Of a stretch of DNA of 64,000 bases, positions 58,923-64,000 are shown piece after piece (position 1 is the first letter of the stretch; each line of letters starts with the position of its first letter). The translations under genes were made by a program, and so were the position numbers. This stretch comes from Pseudomonas indica NBRC 103045. GTDB lineage: Bacteria > Pseudomonadota > Gammaproteobacteria > Pseudomonadales > Pseudomonadaceae. The stretch is taken from assembly GCF_002091635.1 (NCBI RefSeq), contig NZ_BDAC01000003.1:281155-345154 (forward strand), in the 5' to 3' direction. The notes below the pieces were generated by a model, which searched no databases, was not told the origin of the DNA, and saw only the letters and a list, made by a program, of their open reading frames with translations.

Positions 58923-58933
58923 AACAAAAACAA
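58923..58933 (+). promoter_or_regulatory. Hfq/Crc-type CA motif before the NCS2 permease
   Basis: AACAAAAACAA, a full AAnAAnAAnAA match, ends 16 bases before the ATG next to the ribosome site region. Confidence 0.65.
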
Positions 58934-58949
58934 CTGGCAGGCTGAACCC

Positions 58950-60422
58950 ATGACCGCACCCGCAGACCGGAGCGCCCAGGCGCCGACCGCAAGCAACGAA
59001 CTCATCTACCAACTCGACGACCGCCCCGCCGTGGGCCCGGCGATCTTCGCCGCGCTCCAGCACGTGCTGGCCAGCTTCGTCGCCATCATCACCCCCACCC
59101 TGATCGTCGGCAGCGTGCTCGGCCTCGGCGAACACGTGCCCTACCTGGTGAGCATGGCGCTGTTCGTCTCCGGCCTCGGCACCTTCGTCCAGGCCCGGCG
59201 CATCGGCCCCATCGGCTCCGGCCTGCTCTGCCTGCAGGGCACCAGCTTCGGCTTCCTCAGCGTCATCCTCAGTGCCGGTTTCATCGTCAAGGGCCGCGGC
59301 GGCAGCCCCGAAGACATCCTCGCGACCATCTTCGGCGTGTGCTTCTGCGCAGCTTTCATCGAGATCGTCTTCAGCCAGTTCATCACCAGGCTGCGCAAGG
59401 TCATCACCCCCGTCGTCACCGGCACCATCATCTGCCTGATGGGCCTGTCGCTGATCAAGGTGGCGATGACCGACATGGCCGGTGGCTACGGCGCGCCCGA
59501 CCTCGGCGCCCTGGACAACCTGGCCCTGGCCGGCGTGGTGCTGGCGGTGATCGTGCTGTTCAACCGCTTCCAGTGGCAGGTGCTGCGTCTCTCGGCAGTG
59601 ATCATCGGCCTGCTGGTGGGCTCGCTGATCGCTTGGCAGCTCGGCAAGATCGACTTCGCCGGCCTCGCCGAGGTGCCCCTGGTGAGCATCCCGCAGCCGT
59701 TCAAGTTCGGCTTCGCCTTCGATCTGGTGGCGTTCATCCCGATCGCAGTGATCTTCCTCATCACCCCGCTGGAGACCACCGGCGACCTCACCGCCAACTC
59801 GATGATCTCGCGCCAGCCAGTGAGCGGCCCACTGTACCTGCGGCGGATCAAGTCCGGCGTGCTCGCCGACGGCTGCAACTCGGCGATGGCCGCCCTGTTC
59901 AACAGCCTGCCGATGACCACCTTCAGCCAGAACAACGGCGTCATCCAGCTCACCGGCGTAGCCAGCCGCTACGTGGCCTACTACATCGCCGCGATCCTGG
60001 TGCTGCTCGGCCTGTTCCCCATCGTCGGCGCGGTGCTGCAACTGATGCCCAAGCCCGTGCTCGGCGGCGCCACCCTGATCATGTTCGGCACCGTTGCCGT
60101 GGCCGGGGTGAAAATCCTCGCCGAAGCCGGCCTGCAGCGCCGCAACATGCTGATCGTCGCCATCTCCATCGGCCTCGGCCTGGGCGTGGCGGGCGTGCCG
60201 GAAGCCCTGTCGCAGATGCCCGAAGCGATCAAGAACATCTTCGGCTCGCCCATCACCATCGGCGCCTTCAGCGCCATCCTGCTCAACCTCTTCCTGCCCA
60301 GCGACGACGCCCAGGCCGCCGAAGAAAGCGCCAGTACCGACGCCCCGCAGTACTCCGATGCCGAACAGGCGCTGCTGCGCCTCGGCCTCGAAGAAGGCAA
60401 GCAGCCCCAGCCGAACGCCTGA
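58950..60422 (+). CDS. NCS2-family purine permease (xanthine/urate type)
   Basis: A 490-residue inner-membrane transporter with about 14 helices. Family marks are AALQHVLASFVAIITPTLIVG, the QGTSFGFLSVIL loop, PLETTGDLTAN (the acidic substrate-site motif), NGCNSAMAALFNSLPMTTFSQNNGVIQLTGVASR and GGATLIMFGTVAVAGVKIL. The QNNGVIQLTGVASR motif is typical of xanthine and uric-acid carriers (XanP, UacT) rather than uracil. The co-located allantoin-type genes support purine uptake. An A-rich Hfq/Crc motif precedes the ATG. Confidence 0.88.
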   Translation: MTAPADRSAQAPTASNELIYQLDDRPAVGPAIFAALQHVLASFVAIITPTLIVGSVLGLGEHVPYLVSMALFVSGLGTFVQARRIGPIGSGLLCLQGTSFGFLSVILSAGFIVKGRGGSPEDILATIFGVCFCAAFIEIVFSQFITRLRKVITPVVTGTIICLMGLSLIKVAMTDMAGGYGAPDLGALDNLALAGVVLAVIVLFNRFQWQVLRLSAVIIGLLVGSLIAWQLGKIDFAGLAEVPLVSIPQPFKFGFAFDLVAFIPIAVIFLITPLETTGDLTANSMISRQPVSGPLYLRRIKSGVLADGCNSAMAALFNSLPMTTFSQNNGVIQLTGVASRYVAYYIAAILVLLGLFPIVGAVLQLMPKPVLGGATLIMFGTVAVAGVKILAEAGLQRRNMLIVAISIGLGLGVAGVPEALSQMPEAIKNIFGSPITIGAFSAILLNLFLPSDDAQAAEESASTDAPQYSDAEQALLRLGLEEGKQPQPNA

Positions 60423-60489
60423 CCGACCACCCGCCGCGTGCCCTCCCGCGCTCCCCGCGCGGCGGCACGCTGCGCCCCGAGCAATGCCA

Positions 60490-60497
60490 AATAACAA
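60490..60497 (+). promoter_or_regulatory. Hfq/Crc-type CA motif before the Tsx-like gene
   Basis: AATAACAA (AAnAAnAA), 18 bases before the ATG and just upstream of the ACAGGAG ribosome site. Confidence 0.5.
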
Positions 60498-60515
60498 GAC
60501 AGACAGGAGCACTCG

Positions 60516-61289
60516 ATGAACCGCACCCTCACTTCCCTGCTGCTCGCCGGCGGCCTCGTCGCCGCCGGCCAGGCCAACGCCGGCGACCTGCTGCACTGGC
60601 AGGACAACAGCCTGACCTACCTGTACGGCAAGGATTTCACCGTCAACCCGCAGATCCAGCAGACCTTTACCTTCGAGCACGCCAACGGCTGGAAGTACGG
60701 CGACACCTTCTTCTTCCTCGACAAGATCTTCTACAACGGCGAGAAGGATGCCCTGAACGGCGACAATACCTACTACGGCGAATTCTCCCCGCGCCTGTCG
60801 TTCGGCAAGATATTCGACGCCAAGCTGGAGTTCGGCCCGGTGAAGGACGTGCTGCTGGCGATGACCTACGAGTTCGGCGAGGGCGATACCGAGTCATACC
60901 TGATCGGCCCGGGCTTCGACCTGGCGATCCCCGGCTTCGACTACTTCAAGCTCAACGTCTACCGCCGCACTACCGATGGCGACCGCGACGGCGACGACGT
61001 CTGGCAGATCACCCCGGCGTGGTCCTACACCATCCCGGTGGGCCGCTCGGACCTGGTCATCGACGGCTTCATGGACTGGGTGGTGGACAACGACGACAGC
61101 TACCACGCCAACCTGCACTTCAACCCGCAGATCAAGTACGACCTGGGCAAGGCCCTGAGCTGGGGCGCGAAGCAGGTCTACGTGGGGATCGAATACGACT
61201 ACTGGCAGAACAAGTACGGCATCGAGGACAGCCGCTACTTCGACACCGACCAGAACACCGCCAGCCTGTTGCTGAAGGTGCACTTCTGA
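60516..61289 (+). CDS. Tsx/OmpK-family nucleoside-specific outer-membrane channel
   Basis: A 257-residue outer-membrane beta-barrel: signal peptide (about 1-22, ending NA), mature start GDLLHWQDNSLTYLYGKDF, FTFEHANGWKYGDTFFFLDK, and a C-terminal Phe (LLLKVHF). These are the Tsx/OmpK marks. It likely passes nucleosides or purines to the NCS2 carrier. 93 bases after the permease, with a strong terminator downstream. Confidence 0.9.
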   Translation: MNRTLTSLLLAGGLVAAGQANAGDLLHWQDNSLTYLYGKDFTVNPQIQQTFTFEHANGWKYGDTFFFLDKIFYNGEKDALNGDNTYYGEFSPRLSFGKIFDAKLEFGPVKDVLLAMTYEFGEGDTESYLIGPGFDLAIPGFDYFKLNVYRRTTDGDRDGDDVWQITPAWSYTIPVGRSDLVIDGFMDWVVDNDDSYHANLHFNPQIKYDLGKALSWGAKQVYVGIEYDYWQNKYGIEDSRYFDTDQNTASLLLKVHF

Positions 61290-61332
61290 CCGGGTTTTCG
61301 GCGCCTGTCGGGTAGGGACAGGCCCCGAAGGC

Positions 61333-61369
61333 AGGGGATGGCGTGAAAGCGCCATCCCCTTTTTCTTTT
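61333..61369 (+). terminator. Intrinsic terminator of the NCS2-tsx unit
   Basis: A perfect 11-bp stem (AGGGGATGGCG / CGCCATCCCCT) with the loop TGAAAG is followed by TTTTCTTTT. Confidence 0.95.
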
Positions 61370-61385
61370 CCGCCTTGGCGGCGTC

Positions 61386-61540
61386 GGGCGAATGAATTCG
61401 CCCAGCCCTCACCCACAAAAGCTTCGCCAGCAGAGCTGGCTCCTACATGAGCAATCCCGGGCCATTTCTGTGGGAGCGAATTCATTCGCGATAGGCCCCC
61501 ACCGAGCCTCTGTCATTCGCGGAATAAATTCGTCCCCACG
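61386..61540. repeat. REP array before the racemase gene
   Basis: Three units: GGGCGAATGAATTCGCCC (61386-61403); CTTCGCCAGCAGAGCTGGCT (61421-61447 with CCTAC); and TGTGGGAGCGAATTCATTCGCG with a degenerate inverted partner ending GTCCCCAC (61470-61539). The remaining 170 bases to the racemase become AT-rich. Confidence 0.85.
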
Positions 61541-61643
61541 AAGCCCGTGAAACGCCAGATGCCCATCCCAGACACCCCGCACCCGAGCACCAATCACTTT
61601 CTGACTTTAAAGTCAATATTTTGCACACACTAAAATGCAAATT

Positions 61644-61653
61644 TTGTATGCAA
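61644..61653. promoter_or_regulatory. TTGTATGCAA, candidate operator before the racemase
   Basis: Related to TTGTACACAA before the NCS2 permease. Neighbouring TTTGCA...TGCAAA (61620-61641) and, on the minus strand, TTTTGTACATC (61667-61677) are similar half-sites. A TATAAA at 61656-61661 could be the -10; no good -35 is seen. Confidence 0.4.
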
Positions 61654-61712
61654 TCTATAAAAAACTGATGTACAAAAGATCACCCAAGCCTGTTCAACGC
61701 ACGGGAGCGACC

Positions 61713-62447
61713 ATGAAGATCCGCGTCATCAACCCCAATACCACCAGCAGCATGACCGAGAAAATCGGCGATGCCGCACGCCGTATCGCCGCGCCGGGCA
61801 CCGAGATCGTGGCGAGCAATCCGAGCAGCGGGCCGGTGTCCATCGAGAGCCATTTCGACGAAGCCATCAGCGCCGTCGGCGTGCTGGAGGAAATCCGCGC
61901 CGGCGAGCAGGAGCGGACCGATGCCTACATCCTCGCCTGCTTCGGCGACCCCGGCCTGCTCGCCGCCCGCGAGCTGACCCGCGCACCGGTGATCGGCATC
62001 GCCGAGGCCGCGTTCCACATGGCCACGCTGATCGCAACACGCTTCTCCATCGTCACCACCCTGGCGCGCACCGGAATCATCGCCGAGCACCTGCTGCAGA
62101 CCTACGGCTTCGCCCACCACTGCCGCCGCGTGCGCGCCGCCGAAATCCCCGTGCTGGACCTGGAAGACAGCGGCACCCGGGCCCTCGACCGGATCATCGA
62201 CGAATGCCTGCGGGCCAAGGCGGAAGACAACATCGGCGCCATCGTCCTCGGTTGCGGCGGCATGGCCGACCTCACCGGCGAAATCCGCGATGCCGTGGGC
62301 CTGCCGGTCGTCGAAGGCGTCACCGCCGCGGTGAAGCTGGCGGAATCGCTGGTCAGCCTCGGACTGGGCACCAGCAAGCACGGCGACCTGGACTTCCCTC
62401 GGCCGAAGACCTTCCGCGGCCGCTTCGACTACCTCTCGGGAGACTGA
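61713..62447 (+). CDS. Asp/Glu/hydantoin racemase family protein, probable allantoin racemase
   Basis: A 244-residue cytosolic racemase. The fold is marked by MKIRVINPNTTSSMTEKIG; the two catalytic Cys are in LACFGDPGL (about 84) and VLGCGGMAD (about 184). Members act on hydantoins or allantoin (HpxA). Next to an NCS1 permease and near a purine carrier, allantoin is the best guess. ATG at 61713 is the conserved family start; the frame extends 26 codons upstream. Confidence 0.85.
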   Translation: MKIRVINPNTTSSMTEKIGDAARRIAAPGTEIVASNPSSGPVSIESHFDEAISAVGVLEEIRAGEQERTDAYILACFGDPGLLAARELTRAPVIGIAEAAFHMATLIATRFSIVTTLARTGIIAEHLLQTYGFAHHCRRVRAAEIPVLDLEDSGTRALDRIIDECLRAKAEDNIGAIVLGCGGMADLTGEIRDAVGLPVVEGVTAAVKLAESLVSLGLGTSKHGDLDFPRPKTFRGRFDYLSGD

Positions 62448-62506
62448 CACCCAGGCACGCGGACGCGTGCCGGCAGTAACGCTTCGCAGCCCCCAGGGGC
62501 AAGGAA

Positions 62507-62517
62507 AACAAGAACAA
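62507..62517 (+). promoter_or_regulatory. Hfq/Crc-type CA motif before the NCS1 permease
   Basis: AACAAGAACAA (AAnAAnAAnAA) in the 103-base gap between the racemase and the permease, 33 bases before the ATG. Confidence 0.5.
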
Positions 62518-62550
62518 GAGCGAGGGCAAGGCCCTCCAGCGAGGTTTCAC

Positions 62551-63921
62551 ATGCACAGCGAACACATCCATCCGCAGAGCCTGCGGCTCGACACCCCATC
62601 GGACAGCGACGCCGGCAAGGCCGCCGGGGAAGAATCCCTGGCCCCGCAAAAAACCCGCATCATGGGGCGCGTCTCCTACCTGCTGGCCTGGTTCGGCGGC
62701 TGCGTCTCCATCGGTACCTTCGCCATGGGTTCGAGCATCGTCGGTACCCTCAACCTCTTGCAGGCGACCCTGGCCATCGCCATCGGCTGCTTCGTCATCG
62801 GCATCGCCCTGGCCCTGAACGGCGCCGCCGGCTACAAGTACGGCATTCCCTTCATGGTCCAGGCGCGCAGCGCCTTCGGCTTCAGCGGCACACGCTTCCC
62901 CGGCCTGGTGCGGGCGGTGCCGGCCATCGTCTGGTACGGCTTCCAGAGCTGGATCGGCGCCGGCGCACTGAATGCCGTGTCCAGCACGCTGTTCGGCTTC
63001 GACAACCTGGTGTTCTACTTCGTGGTGTTCCAGTTCCTGCAGATCGGCCTGTCGATCTTCGGCTTCCAGGGCATCAAGTGGCTGGAGAACATCGGCAGCG
63101 CCTTCATCCTGGTTTCGCTGGTGTATATGTTCTACAGCGTGATCGACCGCTACGGCGACGCGATCACCGCCAACCTGGTGAACATCGAAGGCACCTGGGG
63201 CCTGCCCTTCTGGGGCGCGACCCTGCTTTTTCTCGGCATCTACAGCACCATGATGCTCAACGTCAGCGACTACTCCCGCGAACTCAAGGAAGGCAGCGGG
63301 CCCGGGCTGCTGACCACGCTGTACGCCATGTCGATCCTGCCGTGCACCCTGTTCATGGGGCTGATCGGCCTAATGGTCTCCGGCGCCACTGGTGTCTCCG
63401 ACCCGATCAAGGTGTTCGCCAGCGCGGTGGACAACACCCCGCTGCTGGTCGCCACCCTGCTGTTCATCGCCTTCGCCCAGGTCACCACCAACGTGCTCAA
63501 CAACGTGGTGCCGCCCACCTACATTCTCATGGACGTGTTCAAGCTGCGCTTCCGCACCGCCACCGTGCTGGTCGGGCTGCTGGCCTTCGGCACCTTTCCC
63601 TGGGAACTGGTGAAGGACGAATCCGCCGCCGGCCTGCAGCTTTTCGTGCAGACCTACTCGGCCTTCCTCGGCCCGATCTTCGCCGTGCTGGTGGTGGACT
63701 ACTTCATCCTGCGCCGGCGCCGCCTGGACATCGCCAAGCTCTACGACGCCGAGGGACCGTACCGTGGCGTCAACTACGCCGCCATCGCCGCCTCGCTGCT
63801 CGGCGCCGCCGTGGCGTTGAGCTTCCCGGCCGTATCCTGGTACGCCAGCCTGCTGCCTGCCGGGCTTGCCTACTACCTGCTGATGCACCGCTGGCCGGCC
63901 TGCCGGCGCTTCCTGGACTGA
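62551..63921 (+). CDS. NCS1-family nucleobase/allantoin permease
   Basis: A 456-residue inner-membrane Na+ or H+ symporter with about 12 helices. Family marks are LLAWFGGCVSIGTFAMGSSIVG, KYGIPFMVQARSAFGFSG, VRAVPAIVWYGFQSWIGAGALNAV, NVSDYSRELKEG and VVDYFILRRRRLDIAKLYDAEGPYRGVNYAA. The Mhp1/PucI branch carries hydantoins and allantoin, and the racemase directly upstream agrees. ATG at 62551 follows GCGAGG. P. aeruginosa has a similar carrier in its dihydropyrimidinase cluster, so pyrimidine substrates remain possible. Confidence 0.88.
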   Translation: MHSEHIHPQSLRLDTPSDSDAGKAAGEESLAPQKTRIMGRVSYLLAWFGGCVSIGTFAMGSSIVGTLNLLQATLAIAIGCFVIGIALALNGAAGYKYGIPFMVQARSAFGFSGTRFPGLVRAVPAIVWYGFQSWIGAGALNAVSSTLFGFDNLVFYFVVFQFLQIGLSIFGFQGIKWLENIGSAFILVSLVYMFYSVIDRYGDAITANLVNIEGTWGLPFWGATLLFLGIYSTMMLNVSDYSRELKEGSGPGLLTTLYAMSILPCTLFMGLIGLMVSGATGVSDPIKVFASAVDNTPLLVATLLFIAFAQVTTNVLNNVVPPTYILMDVFKLRFRTATVLVGLLAFGTFPWELVKDESAAGLQLFVQTYSAFLGPIFAVLVVDYFILRRRRLDIAKLYDAEGPYRGVNYAAIAASLLGAAVALSFPAVSWYASLLPAGLAYYLLMHRWPACRRFLD

Positions 63922-63940
63922 ATCCGCAGCCACAAGCCCG

Positions 63941-64000
63941 TAGCCCGAATAAGCGCCAGCGCAATCCGGGGCTACCCACTCCTTGTAGGGGCGAAATTCA
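63941..64000. repeat. Repeat units at the window end
   Basis: CCCGAATAAGCGCCAGCGCAATCCGGG, of the CCCGGATAAGC class, followed by the start of a GTAGGGGCGAA-class unit; the second is cut by the window end. Confidence 0.8.

Overview
This window is GC-rich Pseudomonas chromosome. The gene order matches the conserved P. aeruginosa blocks ubiG-mupP-yciK ... edd-gap, scpAB-trpS, cpx-trkH and glpK-glpR-glpD, but the porin type, glp content and accessory genes differ, so this is a relative rather than P. aeruginosa itself. No rRNA, tRNA, CRISPR array or prophage is seen. Functional names come from recognised protein motifs and family context; no database search was run.

Layout. (1) 1-4.5 kb: the 3' part of ubiG, mupP, a YciK-type SDR, a GGDEF protein and rluB. 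(2) 4.7-22.3 kb: a nearly complete glucose module. It contains the Entner-Doudoroff and G6P genes (eda, pgl, zwf, edd, glk, gap), the RpiR-type regulator hexR, a hexose-6-phosphate mutarotase, a LamB-type porin at the usual OprB position, the glucose ABC importer gtsABCD, and the GltR/GtrS two-component system; mgsA follows gap. (3) 22.4-28.6 kb: scpB, scpA, trpS (with an iron-sulfur-type Cys motif), a PA2779-like membrane protein, yciO, a PHP-domain phosphoesterase, yciB and yciI. (4) 28.6-36 kb: a coiled-coil membrane protein, cpxR-cpxP-cpxA, a small IS4-like MITE, a nitroreductase, a YkgJ-like Cys-cluster protein, trkH, an AraC regulator and a DUF962 protein. (5) 36-41.9 kb: glpK, ybaK, glpR, glpD and a hydrolase; glpF is not present here. 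(6) 42-45.6 kb: divergent metE/metR.

(7) 45.6-48 kb is the most unusual part. A 624-residue protein of unknown family has a disordered Ser/Thr-rich N-terminus and several hydrophobic segments. Its stop codon overlaps the start of a 158-residue protein with the size and predicted fold order of a type III secretion (CesT-like) chaperone. A sequence resembling an HrpL-dependent hrp box lies upstream. I read it as a candidate, undescribed type III effector-chaperone pair; no secretion apparatus is in the window.

(8) 48-58.7 kb: SDR, aldo-keto reductase, three VOC proteins, an OpgC-like acyltransferase, a large GT51/transpeptidase protein with altered glycosyltransferase motifs, a helix-hairpin-helix protein and a lipoprotein gamma-glutamyltransferase. 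(9) 58.8-64 kb: an uptake cluster probably for purines and allantoin (NCS2 permease, Tsx-like channel, Asp/Glu/hydantoin racemase, NCS1 permease).

Regulation is visible at several levels: a HexR operator between edd and gap, a CpxR box before cpxP, GlpR-like operators before glpD, a MetR-like site between metE and metR, and a shared TTGTAYRCAA-type sequence before both purine transport units. A-rich AAnAAnAA motifs of the Hfq/Crc type sit next to the start codons of the porin, gtsA, glpK, the NCS2 permease, tsx and the NCS1 permease, suggesting that carbon uptake in this window is largely under catabolite repression. Most longer intergenic gaps are filled by Pseudomonas REP-type palindromes.
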